Both the position numbers and the translations under genes were made by a program. A stretch of DNA of 64,000 nt from the NCBI GenBank assembly GCA_026545765.1, contig CM048843.1, positions 22,069,646 to 22,133,645 of the forward strand. Reading direction: 5' to 3'. This document shows positions 36,667-47,697 of the stretch, in pieces (position 1 is the first letter of the stretch; each line of letters starts with the position of its first letter). Origin of the DNA: Plantago major (lineage: Eukaryota; Streptophyta; Magnoliopsida; Lamiales; Plantaginaceae). The notes beneath the pieces were generated by a model that was not told the origin of the DNA, made no database searches, and saw only the letters and a program-made list of their open reading frames with translations.

Positions 36667-37133
36667 TCAATCAGCTCCAACACATAGTTCTCCGCCGCTG
36701 AACATCCAATCTGTCTCCTCACCATCACCCTTGAGGATCTTCTCCTTCTCCATCTGAAGAAGCATCTCCTTGAGGGTGTGGCCTTTCCACCCAAGTTCAG
36801 TGCTCATTGTTTGGATGTGGATTAGCCGGGTTGCTATGTCAGCTGCCCTCTACAGTTGAGTCAGAGCTGGGCTTGGATGCTCAAACCATTTCTGGACATG
36901 CTGAAGCTTCACAATGAGTGGTGGATTGTAGTCTTGCCCATTGTAGTCCTCGTACCTGTTAAATGAGAAACAAACATAAATTAAGAAAGTTTGGATATGA
37001 GGTTGAAAGAAACATAAATTAACAAAGAAAGAAAATACAGGTAGAAATTGTAAGGTATTGCTTACTATATCCCCCAGTACAGGTGGAATGTTAGGCGGTA
37101 CTGAATAGCCTTCTCCATCTCAGACATAGCCAT
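36667..37133 (-). pseudogene. Small two-exon plant gene of unknown family, broken
   Basis: Not a family I recognise. Exon 1 (37133-37066) starts MAMSEMEKAIQYRLTFHLYW; exon 2 (36955-36667) contains YEDYNGQDYNPP, then VQKWFEHPSPALTQ and LGWKGHTLKEMLLQMEKEK. Joining at the only good GT-AG pair makes a stop codon at the border, and a further in-frame TAG lies at 36852-36850. The remaining text is protein-like and gene-like in codon use. Two stops imply a recently lost gene or a wrong splice model. It lies tail-to-tail with the GRF gene. Confidence 0.45.
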
Positions 37134-38370
37134 TTTTGTTCTTGTTTTGTTCTTGAAATGTTGAATACTATTTTTAGACTATTGGTGGGTTATAGTCGAT
37201 TTTTGATACTGATGAGTAGTTGAAAGGATGAAATGATCTAATTAATTGATTTGATAACTTGATGACTGTTTGACTCTTGGACTACCATGAATTTGAAAAA
37301 CTGATTGCTTATTGAATGTAAGATTCAGTTTTTGTTATTTACAATGCATTGAGACTTGAGATAGTGGAGAGTCATCATTAGTTTTAATTAATGTAGTTAA
37401 TGGTGGTATATTTTCAAAAAAAAAAAAAAAAAGAACAATACAATGGAAGTTGAAAGGCCACACTGTAAAATGCACTGGTCTAATTGTAGTGTTTAACCGG
37501 AAAAATGTAACATAACTTGTTCGAATACATGTAACATAAGTTGATCAAATATATGTAAGATAACTTGTTGAAATATAGACCATATAAGTTGTCAAAAACT
37601 AAGGTATGTGCAGGTTAGGTTACAAGTGCAATTAAGAGTGTCCAGTTGTAGTCAAATCGGACTGTTTATCTTAATTGCAAAGAGCTAAAACCCTCCACAT
37701 TTGTCCCTTAGTTATTACTTGTAATGATTCACTCAACAAAACACCAGTACATTTCTCATTCTTCCTAAAAACCAAAGAACTACACTTGCCATTCTTCCTG
37801 CATCCTTCTTAATACTCAATGACTCCAAGAATTGGTTCATCCTCAAATGACTGTAACTCACAAGGAGGTATGAATACTGATTTTTTTTTTTTACATATGT
37901 TTTTACCCATAAGTAGTTGATATTTTTCTTATGTAGATAATTTTTCGAAATTGTTTGTTTTGTTATTCTGAACTTATGATCATGTCATGTATATAATCAA
38001 GTATTTGTATAAATATGGTCATTGTTTCATCATTTGTGTCAATATTTAATTATTGTCTGACCTTAGTTGGAAATAAAGCTTGGTCAGTGTATAAACTAAT
38101 AGACACATGTATTAGAATCTGTTTTGGGGATTTTTGTTTTTTTTGTATTTTTTCTATTATGAAAATTATGAATATAATTAATGTAGTATGTATAATCATT
38201 TAGGTCTTTTATTTAATTTTAAAAATGTGAATAATTTGTCTAGGACATTTGAATGAATACTTATTTTCATCAATTTGTGAAACTATAGATCAATTAACTA
38301 TTTACATGATATATTGGGTGTTTCGATTACAATTTAGTTATTTTACCTAATATGTGGCCTCTGCCGTGTA
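37134..38370. other. Intergenic or intron region with short tandem repeats
   Basis: AT-rich sequence with an A18-like tract near 37417 and a short tandem repeat at 37504-37590. A pyrimidine-rich tract ending in AG at 38370 could be the acceptor for the next gene fragment. No coding sequence was recognised. Confidence 0.4.
37504..37590. repeat. Short tandem repeat, 3-4 units of about 27 bp
   Basis: The unit is ATGTAACATAACTTGTTCGAA with variants (ATAAGTTGATCAA, ATAACTTGTTGAA, ATAAGTTGTCAAA). The last copy is partial. Confidence 0.7.
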
Positions 38371-38385
38371 GTGTTGTTTGATGCT

Positions 38386-38940
38386 ATGTTTAGCATTAAG
38401 GTTAGAGTTGGTGGTCGGTTTACAAAGGATGGGGAAGGTAGGCCTCGATACGAAGGAGGGGAAATCCGTTACATACACCACATAAACATCAAAGATTTCA
38501 CCATAGGTGATTTATGGTATACAGTCCACATGATGCATAACCTGGATGTTGTGAAACCGGCATACGCTTGGTATAACTATGGTACCAAGATATGGCCTAC
38601 CGGACTGCAAAATCTGGAAATCGATGCAGATTAATTTAGCTATGATGTGGTGGCTTGCTAAGGTTAACAACATGCGTCTCGTTGATGTTTTCATGCAAGA
38701 TTCTATGTACGATGAGACTGTAACTGTTGATGTATGGAGTGTAGTGTACTGTCTGCCAACACGTGTGCCTTATCCTGGTCCAGACAATGATGGATCGTTA
38801 GCAGAGTTCTATGTGCTAGCTCGATGAGAAGAATAAGAACCCTCCTTCGAAGCAGGCCTTGATTGAATATGCCGAGTATAGAGGCGACCGATGGTACACA
38901 TCTGCCATAGCCTATCCTCGGGGAGTTGTTCGTCTCCACT
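38386..38940 (+). pseudogene. PB1-like domain protein, frameshifted
   Basis: The frame from ATG 38386 reads MFSIKVRVGGRF, then YEGGEIRYIHHINI, then LWYTVHMM. This is the pattern of the PB1-like domain found at the N-terminus of plant MuDR-like proteins (a GG-x-F start, a YxGGE strand, then a helix). At about 38630 the frame shifts: the text continues in another frame as LAMMWWLAKVNNMRLVDVFM. A third frame from about 38826 reads NKNPPSKQALIEYAEY up to a stop at 38940. No MULE transposase core follows, so this is a fragment or a domesticated copy that has decayed. Confidence 0.5.
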
Positions 38941-39770
38941 GAACAATGTTAATTATGATGTTCAGGCCTAGTGATCTATATTAGTTGTTTGTTTTATGTA
39001 TCAAAAGGAAATTAACATTGGAAGTGGATGTTTAAAATATGATCTCCTTTCTTATGTCTTTTCATTGGAAGTGTAACTCATTAATGAGTGGATTTTTTTG
39101 CTTGCTCAAGTAAACAAACTGCAATGATGGTGGTGTTGGATTATTCAACTTTATATTTTTATTATTATATAGTATACTGATTATGACCTTCGTATGTTGT
39201 TAAGTTTTTACGAGAATATGTCCGACTTCGAGGCTAGACCACTAAGTAATATAGTTGAGACTTTGGAACCAAGTTTTCCATTCAATCATTTCAGTCATAG
39301 TAAAATTGGTTATACGAATATATAGGGCGGACATATAATGCTCGATTTAGCATAGTTCGAGTAACTGTCTCAGATGAAATGTAACACATAATTGAATTAA
39401 ATTCAAGTGTGTTTGAACTTTCGAAAACAGAAATACTCTTCACTTGGAATGATGACATGGGAAGTTGACACATAATCGAATTAAATTCAGCGTTGGGATC
39501 ATTGCTGGATCCTACAATACTTGCTGCTTCTTTGCACCCATTGATTATTCCCTTAAGCGATTCAAGAAACGACGTGTCCACGTCTACCACAGTTTTCCCC
39601 TTCTGATGCTTACTATTAATAGTCGAATCGTTGCCATCAGGGACTACGTTGTCTCCTTGCCCTTCACCCCCCTCGTTGGTCGTGCAATCCCCTTCTATTA
39701 TATTCGCATATTTGTCATCAGCAAGTACCCCTTTACAGGTGATGAGACTATAATTTAGAGTCTCATTTGG
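38941..39770. other. No gene recognised
   Basis: AT-rich sequence. AAATTCAA/TTGAATTTAATTC blocks recur at about 39391 and 39478. Open frames on the two strands overlap each other and show no motif. Confidence 0.4.
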
Positions 39771-41100
39771 TCCTTTTTAGCGGTCTTTGTGAGTCTTTGT
39801 CTTTAGTTTCTTAGTCTTTTTAGTTCGTTTTTACACTTTGGTGTTTTGTTCTATCTTGCAGGAATCATTGTTTTTTAGCCAAATTGAGGGCAAGTTTGTT
39901 AACATGGCTCACCGCGGCGAGGGATTCAGTCCGCCGCGGCGAGATTTCCCGAATGTAAAGGAAGTGAATGCAAGAAGCTCGTCGCGGCGAGAAAATCAGT
40001 CTGCCGCGGCGAGAATTGCCGAGAGTTAATTATTTATGTGGAAGGGAGCTCGCGGGTGAGCATTTGTCCTTGTGGCCAGGATTTCTCGAATGCTAAATCG
40101 AATCCTTGAAGAGAAGCTCGCCATGGCGAGAATTTGCCTTGTAGATTTTCTGAAAACTCCCCGTTCAAGATTGAAGCTCGCGAGGAGTATTTTACCATGG
40201 CGAAGTTAATTATGGGATATATATTTCGATCGAAGAAGACTACTTGCAATGAGAAATCAATCTGCCATGGAGATGTGATTAGAATTTCGATTTCCTTATT
40301 ACTTTTTGATTTTGTAATTTCTTTCATACTTCTTTTAACCTAGTTGATAGAAAAAACTCCATACATTCATACTTTGACATTGATAATAATTTGGAGCTTT
40401 ATTTTGATTATTCATCGAAGGATTGATATCGAATCCCTGATTACTGTGGTAAATCTCTATATATTGTTTTATCTTATTTAATTCGTTCTTATTATGTTTC
40501 TCGAATTGTTTGAGCTTGCATGCGATTATCATTCTGTTTGTGTTAAACATGAGCAATATCTTGTATTCTTTCATCCTTGCTTCGATTATGAGTAGCTAAA
40601 TCACTCCGAACATGGTAGTTGCATGATAGCTTTGCGTATTCGCTTCTAGGGTTTGAAATCGTTCATATAGGTTAGGCTCGTTCAAAGATCTTCGTAAAAA
40701 CCCTTCAATTCAATACTCTCGCTCAAAGATTCTCTAAAACGTCTTGGTTATGGATCGTGGATTGACGACCCACGATTACTCTAGTTCAAATATCTTCAAA
40801 CTCGTTTGGTAAAGGTTGAATTGATAGTTTTCTGTACACCGACCGTGTGACAGTATGAACGTATTCCTAGAGCGAATTAGCATTGCTTGATCGTAACTAC
40901 TGTGTTCTTTCTATCCCATTCAAATCAACTACATTGCATTTTCTATTTTCTAGTTATTAGAAGTACTCAAATTCAAACAAATCAACATCGTTTCACAAGT
41001 AACTGTTTGCTTTCAATCGTTGTGATTGCCTAATTGATTCTGAAAGTGCAATTTATATTGCACTTGTTTTGTTAATTCGAATTTTTTTCGTTTATTAACC
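39770..41100. mobile_element. Probable LTR-retrotransposon remnant, non-coding
   Basis: Non-coding sequence with a GC-rich palindromic repeat block at its left end, followed by text (GAGTAGCTAAAT near 40590, then CACCGACCGTGTGACAG near 40837) that I associate from memory with leader or LTR regions of plant gypsy elements. No ends or target duplication were found, so the call is tentative. Confidence 0.3.
39904..40275. repeat. Dispersed CGCGGCGAG palindromic words
   Basis: Variants of CTCGCCGCGGCGAG or its half CGCGGCGAG occur at about 39911, 39933, 39990 and 40010. Decayed forms with CCATGG centres (GCTCGCCATGGCGAG) occur at about 40117, 40195 and 40263. Spacing is irregular. The GC richness stands out against AT-rich surroundings. 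Confidence 0.7.
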
Positions 41101-41360
41101 GGTTCGACATTTGTAGTTGTTTTTCTATGGATATTTTGTAGGATATATCAAGTTGGGCCTCAACATGCTTAATGGATCAAGATTGGTTAGCTTGGGCCTT
41201 AAGGAAGAATCCAAACATAATCTGGAAAGAGCTAGGCGCAGGAAACTCAATATGGGAAGAGTTGGTGAAGGCATGGACACTTGGAGAGAAAGAATGAAAT
41301 AAAGATTCTCAAGGAAACACAACAAGGAATATTTCCTTCTTGATGATTAACGCAAAGAAG

Positions 41361-41412
41361 CACACTGTAGCAAAACGGTTACTGTAGCAAAACGGGCACT
41401 GTAGCAAAAAGG
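41361..41412. repeat. Triplicated CACTGTAGCAAAA word in LTR of element A
   Basis: Three direct copies of (C)ACTGTAGCAAAACGG with short spacing, the last slightly changed. They lie in the U3-like part of the LTR. Confidence 0.8.
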
Positions 41413-42117
41413 AAAATAAGAAGCATAATGCAAGAAGGAAGCTGCCATAATGATTCAAGGAAGAATTTGATGCTATAAGGAAAGTGAGATTTAAAAGAGA
41501 TTGATATCTAGAAGACTCCTTATACCATAAATACATCAAAGGAAGTTTCCTTATCATAGAATCCATGTTGGTTTAGACTTGGGCCTGCTGCCGACTTCTT
41601 CCTTCCTGGACGTGAGATGTCGCAATTATATATATTGGAAGAAGGAGGCGTTGCAAGGCTGCCGATTGCCTTTGAAGAACAAAGATTATATGTTTTAGGC
41701 GTCTTGCTTTACTAGACCTTTACCTCGGTGTTTACTTGTGAGTGTTCTCTAAAGATTGAGAATTACTCTAGTATCATTGAACTAGAATAGGTTTTTCTTA
41801 TCTGTTCTAGGTCTATTTTTCTGTAAGTTTAATCAATCGTTTGTGATTAATTTAAACTTCTATTTGTAATTCTACTTTTCAAGTTTAGTAGAAGTTTTGC
41901 TACGGCACCGTCGGTATCTTTATATACCGGCTTTAGAAATCTCGTGTTCAGTTTTATTCCGCTGCACTTTACAGAGTTCTGTCAATCACAGTATACTATT
42001 GCCGTAGTTTAGTTGAACACTGTACACTGTTGAGAAACGGTATTGACTCAACATCAATAGTCAACATCGTTTGAAACTGTCCAGAAGTACCAATCCCGGT
42101 CCTACAGTTCTAACAAG

Positions 42118-42130
42118 TGGCATCAGAGCC
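42118..42130 (+). other. Primer-binding site of element A
   Basis: TGGCATCAGAGCC, two bases after the LTR end, is complementary in form to the 3' end of initiator methionine tRNA, the usual primer of plant copia elements. Confidence 0.85.
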
Positions 42131-42139
42131 AGCCACCTA

Positions 42140-43934
42140 ATTAATTGGTGTTTGGATTTGGTACTACTACAATGGACGTTGTCAATTCAAGTGTCAACAG
42201 GCCACCTGTGCTAGATTGGTCGAACTACCACTACTGGAAGATAAGGGTCAGAACGTATATCAAATCCATTGAAGGGCGTGCATGGAAATCTGTTCTTGAA
42301 GGTTATGTCTTTCCTACCATAGGACCAGATGCTGATGGAGATGTCATTCTAAAACCCGAAGCAAAATGGTCTGGTGATGATTTTCTTGCTAGTTCTTACA
42401 ATGAAAAAGCCTTGAATGCAATTTATTCTCATGTTGATTCTCATATGTTTAAACTTATACAAAATTGCACTACTGCTAAACAAGCTTGGGATTTACTCCA
42501 AAATCATTGTGAAGGTGATAACGGTATTAAACAAACGAAACTGCAACTGCTTTGGTCTAAATTTGAAAATTTGAGAATGGCAGAAGACGAAACAATTGAT
42601 TCTTATTTTGACAAACTGCTCACTATTTCCAATGATATTCAACTTCTTGGAGATTCCATGTCCAATAAACAATTGATTTCAAAAGCAGTTCGATCTGTTT
42701 CTTCAAAGTTTGACATAAAAAGAACGATTTTGGAAGATACTCAAAACTTGGCAGCTATGGATTTTCATACCTTGATGAACAATTTAAAGAATTTTGAAAT
42801 TCAACAGAATGAGCGTAATGGTACGAAAATTATTAGTATGTCTATGCACTCCAAATAAAAAATCCCTGAGTCTAATAGCAGTAGTGATGAATCTGATGAG
42901 ATGACTGAAGAAGATTTCGATAAAGCTCTTGATAGGTTGCATAGAAAGTTCAACAAAACCAGCTTTAGAAAGAATTCTAACAAAGGCTCTTCAAGCAATT
43001 CAAAAGGCACAGACAAGTTTAAAAAGACTGTAGATTCCCCTAGTTTAAGTCCTGCTCAACTTAGCAAAGTTAGATGTTTTGAATATCAAGGATGAGGACA
43101 TTATCAGAATGAATGTGCTAACTCTCTTCGTAAGAAGAAAAAGACTTTGTTTGCTTGTCTCAGTGATGTTTCAGGAGATGAACAGGAATCTGATGCTTCA
43201 GAAGGTCATGTTGCAGCTCTGTCCTCTGTTCTGGATGATGTTGGAAATCGATGTTTAGTCAACAATGAAAACTTAACATCGTCTCAGATCCTCTTCTTTG
43301 ATTATGATGACTCACAGACGTGCGAAGAAATATTCAGGGAAAAAGTTTCCGACTCTGAAAACTCAATGTCTACCGATGTCTACTATTTGCATGGTTCTGT
43401 TGATTTGTCTGCAGATCATTCTATTGAAGAAGAACTCACTGACGAACAAATTGTGGCAAGAGAAGATGAAGCTGTGACTTGGCACAAGAAACTTGGCCAT
43501 GTAAGCTATAGGAACATTGAAAGGCTCATCAAACTGGATGCGGTTAGAGGACTGCCGAAGTTGAGCAATGTCGGAAAGCAAGTGTGCGGTGACTGCCTAA
43601 AAGGTAAACAAACTAGAGCTGTGCATACATCCCTACAAACCGAAGGCGATGGCAGTACATCCAATCGCTTGAACTCTTACATATGGACTTAATGGGACCA
43701 ATTGAGGTAGATAGTCTAGGTGGTAAGAAGTACATCTGTGTCATAGTTGATGATTTTTCTCGATTTACTTGGGTAAGTTTTTTAAAAGAAAAATCTGAAA
43801 CTTTTGATTCCTTCAAGAAACTTTATGCTAGGTTTAGTAATCAATATGCTACTGTTGTCCCACGCATTAGGTCGGATCATGGTAGGGAATTTGAGAATCA
43901 AACCTTTGCTGATTTTTGCGAAAAGAAAGGAATC
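42140..43934 (+). pseudogene. Element A gag and part of pol (fossil)
   Basis: Copia gag of the UBN2 type (about 42.15-42.85 kb), with WSNYHYWKIRV near the start and AWDLLQNHCEG in the middle. Then a basic, Ser-rich part and a zinc-knuckle region (about 42.9-43.1 kb). Then the pre-integrase H..C..C region (WHKKLGHVSYRNI, about 43.48 kb) and the N-terminal part of the integrase core with VDDFSRFTW (about 43.75 kb). The coding region is broken in a few places and cut by the insertion of element B. Confidence 0.85.
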
Positions 43935-44688
43935 TGTTAGGAAACTTGTTAGATATTTTGTTAGAAATATCTGTTTAGAGTTTGATCAGCAACATGATGA
44001 CTTATCTTAGTCTCAGAAAGGTGATTAGTACTCTTGGTTCACTTGAACATTGTAAAAGAGGAAACCCACTAAGTATGATAGTCTAGCTAATCTTGTATAG
44101 GATGATAGGTCTCAAAATGTAATTTTTATTTTATGAAGAGAAGACCAAGAAGAAGACATCCAAGCAGAACAAGTTCAACGACATTGAAGATTTGAAGACT
44201 GCACAAGATTACTGAAACAGTTTTACAGATACCTTGGCCAGATATCTTGAAGACACGAATAGTTTTAAACAAACTGTGTCACAAGAGATATCTGAGAAAT
44301 AAAAGGTCTATCTGAAAACAAGGAAAGTGTCCACATATATCTATTCTCAGATACCTTGAGCTTTAACCACATTTCTGAAAAAGAAATATATATATATTGC
44401 AAACAAAGTTGTTTCAATAAAAGTGGTATCTGAAGTTAAAGATAAGAACGTGCAAAGAATCAGAGAAATCTGATCAAGGTTGTCTCTGATACAAAGCATA
44501 GTTCCGTTGGCACTACAGGACAAAAGTATAGTACAATGCATTAAATGCATGGACAGAGATGTCTGAACAAAAGCAACGGTAGCTTCTGAAGAAGAAGACA
44601 AACCTACTACAGTACTATACACAGATATCAATAGTTTGAATTTGATTTAAGCCTAACGGATACTATTCAAACGGCACTCAAATTCATC

Positions 44689-44696
44689 TATAAATA
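44689..44696 (+). promoter_or_regulatory. LTR1 TATA box
   Basis: TATAAATA in context ATCTATAAATATCAACAC. The same box occurs at 58359-58366 (LTR2) and 63038-63045 (LTR3). The transcription start would be about 30 bases downstream. Confidence 0.7.
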
Positions 44697-45081
44697 TCAA
44701 CACTTAGACTGCTTGAGAAGACACACTACACAACCTGAAGAACTTACACTGAACACATATCTTAATCTCTCAAGCAAACTACTTACTCTCAAAGCTTTCT
44801 GTTGCGACCAAAGCTCCTGATCTTAAGTAGTACTAAAGTTCTAAGTGTCCTGATCCTAAACAAGCACAACTATCTGTGAAAGAGTTGAATTGAAAGATCA
44901 AGTATCTGAGATTCATTCTCTAGAACATTTATCTAAGACTTGGGTCAGTAAAAAGAACAAGATACCATACATTGAAAAGTGTATTAAGTATACTTGATTC
45001 ACAGAGCTATCTGATTAATTGAAAAGTTATTAAAGAAGCTTATCTGACAACTCAAACTAAAACCAACACCATCACTGGCGT

Positions 45082-45232
45082 GGAGTACAGGAAGTACTTA
45101 GTTTGAGAAACTAAGGAATAACTCCAAGGTTATTGAGCACAGGAAGTACTTAGCTTGGGAAGCTAGGGAATAGCTCAAAAAGGTTTCTGAGTACAGGAAG
45201 TACTTGGTTGTGAAAGTCGGGGAACAACTCAG
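45082..45232 (+). repeat. LTR1 array of three double stem-loops
   Basis: Three units of about 45-50 bp. Outer stems are GGAGT/ACTCC, TTGAGC/GCTCAA and CTGAGT/ACTCAG. Inner stems follow a constant AAGTACTT word: CTTAGTTT/AAACTAAG, CTTAGCTT/AAGCTAGG and a weaker third. Stem bases differ between units but pairing is kept. Confidence 0.85.
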
Positions 45233-45598
45233 GGGGAACATTTGGTTGGGAACCATTTGTTTGAGGAATCTTAGAATAGGATTTTTGTAAGGTGACCTCA
45301 ATTATCTATTCTAGTGAATTCTAGGTCTTTGGAAGACCGAAGTGGATTAGTTGGAGGATTCATACCTCCAGATACCACTATACTTGCTGTGTTATTTACT
45401 TTTCTGTACTTACATTTCAGCAACACACACACACACTTTAACTGTTTCTGCACTTATCTATCTTAAGTCTTCCGCGCTCTGAATCTAAGTATCAGATATC
45501 TACACAGATATCTGAGAAATAGTTTTTATCGACAAAAGTTTTAAAAGACTATTCACCCCCCCTCTAGTCTTTACTTTGCCGTTATCTGGACCAACAAG

Positions 45599-45610
45599 TG
45601 GTATCAGAGC
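45599..45610 (+). other. Primer-binding site of element B
   Basis: TGGTATCAGAGC, two bases after LTR1, matches the initiator methionine tRNA primer type. No equivalent follows LTR2. Confidence 0.9.
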
Positions 45611-45699
45611 GGGAGGTTCACAAGCCTTCTGCACTGAACCTAGATCCCCAGATATGTGAAGGAACTTTGTCCATTTTCGAGGACTATTTAATTTGTGTG

Positions 45700-47690
45700 T
45701 TAAGTGTGCAGGAATGTCTCTGAGTGATGCACCTGTTCTCAAACCAAAGAACTACGAGAAATGGAAAAATAACATGATGCTCCACCTTGAAGCCATAAGT
45801 GACGAAATGATCGAAGTGATAAAGAATGGCCCAATAGTTATTCAACAACTTAAACAAGTCATGGAGGTTTCTAATGGTAGAGACAGAGATCAAAGCGAAG
45901 GATATTCACAAACTGATGCGTCAACAAGTGGGAGATCTACTAGTCAAGTTATTTACGAACCAAAGCCCAGAGAACTCTTGCTGCAAAGCAAATGAGCAAA
46001 TATGTCAGTCGAGAAATTGAGAGAAGAAAAGCCAAAGAGAAGCTGAAAAAGCATCTAGGCTCAAACTATCACCAGTACAAAAATATGCAAAGCTCGCTGA
46101 ACAAGCCAGCTCAGAAAGCATCATGTACTGAGACAGTAGAAATTGGAAACGATATCTGTTTCTATTGTCAGAAACCGGGTCACTTCAAGAAGGATTGTCC
46201 TGCCTTCAACAAACTAAGGACAGGTTACAAGAAATATAGAAGAATCTTCAGAAGAAGCCAGAAAGCTTTATTAACTGAAGAAAGAAAGAAAATCCAAACT
46301 CAACTGGATGCTCTAGACTTTGAGACAGATTCTGAAGATGACAATTCAGATGACTTAACCTTACCATCACCAGAATTATGTGGAGTTACTCATAGTATAA
46401 TCGACTTCGGCCTCAAGAAGAATGAAATGTGTGGAGTTGCTGAGATTGACGGTCCAGACATCTCTAACATAGAAATCTGTCTTATGGCTGATGAGGTAAC
46501 ACATACTTCTTGTTATACTTATGAAAGTGATGAAGAAGAAATAAAAGATCTAGAAAATCTCAGGAAAGATCTTGACATCTATGAAAGAGAATTTCTAATG
46601 ATCCGAGCTAGAGCCGAAAATCTTGAAGAAGAAAAGAATTCTCTTGCAAAGGAAAATTCTCAATTAGTTAAGATATCTGAGAAAAAGGATGCTGAAAATG
46701 CATTTCTCAAAGCTCAGATATCTGAGACTGAAAAGTCACATAAAGAAGCAATGGCTGAATTACGAAAGAAATATGAAGATCTTCTTTCTGAGAACAAGGA
46801 ACTCGAAAAGAAAGAATTATCTTTTCAATCATATGCCAAAGCTAGTGACACTCTTACTGAAGTACAATCTTACTTAAGAGATCCTTCAGAAAGAAAGGAC
46901 TTGAAATGGATACCTGACAGATTGTTCTATCACTCAATAAGAGTGAGGAAAGAAGAACATTTGTAAGTACTCAAAGAAGATGGTTCCCATGCAATCTATA
47001 GTATCGGTCAGAAGACGAAGATTGTTGACAAAGGAAAGGCAGTTGCGACTAAACCTTTGTGGGAAAAACAAGTCAAAAACAAAACTGTTGGGCACGTCTC
47101 TGAAAAGAAACACAACACTGAAAAGTGTAAACACCCACAGTGCTATGTCTCTCAAAGGGTAGAATTGCAGGAGCTGGCAAATTCTCTCATGTCACTTTTT
47201 CTGGAAAGAAATTGGATCAACCAGAGACTAGCAAAGCTGCTGAGAAAAGATCTCAGATAGCTTCAAGTGCTCGAAACGGTATTGGCTATAAAGGCATCGG
47301 GAAACAACTTGCTCATGAATACAAACAGGAGCAAGAACGATGGCTAAAGGCTAGAATTGCTCAAAGCAATTATCAGAAGTGGAAGTTGAATCAAGCCACT
47401 GAAAATCTGAATGCTAGGGCTAGAAGAAATCTGGCAAGGAAAGCTAAGTTTGCTGAAAAGCAAACTCAGAAACCTGACAGGTATCTGAAAGCACCAAATG
47501 GAGCACCTAGGAACACACCAAGGAAGAAAATAATTCTTAATAATGATAATCATTCAATTAGAATTCCTCCATATGTTCCTATCAGACAAAAGAATGTTCC
47601 AAGGAAATTCATTCAAAAATGGATTCCTACTGGAAGATTGTTTAGTCCTGATGGTTCCAACTGTAAATTGAGAACCTAATCTCCTGTTCC
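45700..47690 (+). pseudogene. Element B gag (fossil)
   Basis: Copia-type capsid start (KPKNYEKWKNNMMLHLEA, about 45.75 kb), a zinc knuckle CFYCQKPGHFKKDC (about 46.16 kb), a long acidic and coiled-coil stretch (about 46.5-46.85 kb) and a basic C-terminal part (about 47.2-47.65 kb). The unusually long post-knuckle coiled coil is a Sirevirus-like trait. It is broken in a few places. Confidence 0.8.
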
Positions 47691-47697
47691 CTGTTGT

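Larger units (their letters stand above)
43935..45596 (+). repeat. Element B LTR1 (1662 bp)
   Basis: It starts TGTTAGGAAACTTG and ends ..GGACCAACA. It contains a TATA box (TATAAATA at 44689-44696), many copies of the word GATATCTGAG, a short (AT)n and an array of three stem-loops at 45082-45232. The PBS follows two bases after its end. Confidence 0.92.

Noticed and set aside
39465-39758. Open frame of 97 codons
   Set aside because: No recognisable motif, overlapped by a minus-strand frame of similar size.
44347-44631. Conserved minus-strand open frame present in LTR1 and LTR3
   Set aside because: Shared only because the LTRs are near-identical copies; antisense, no motif.
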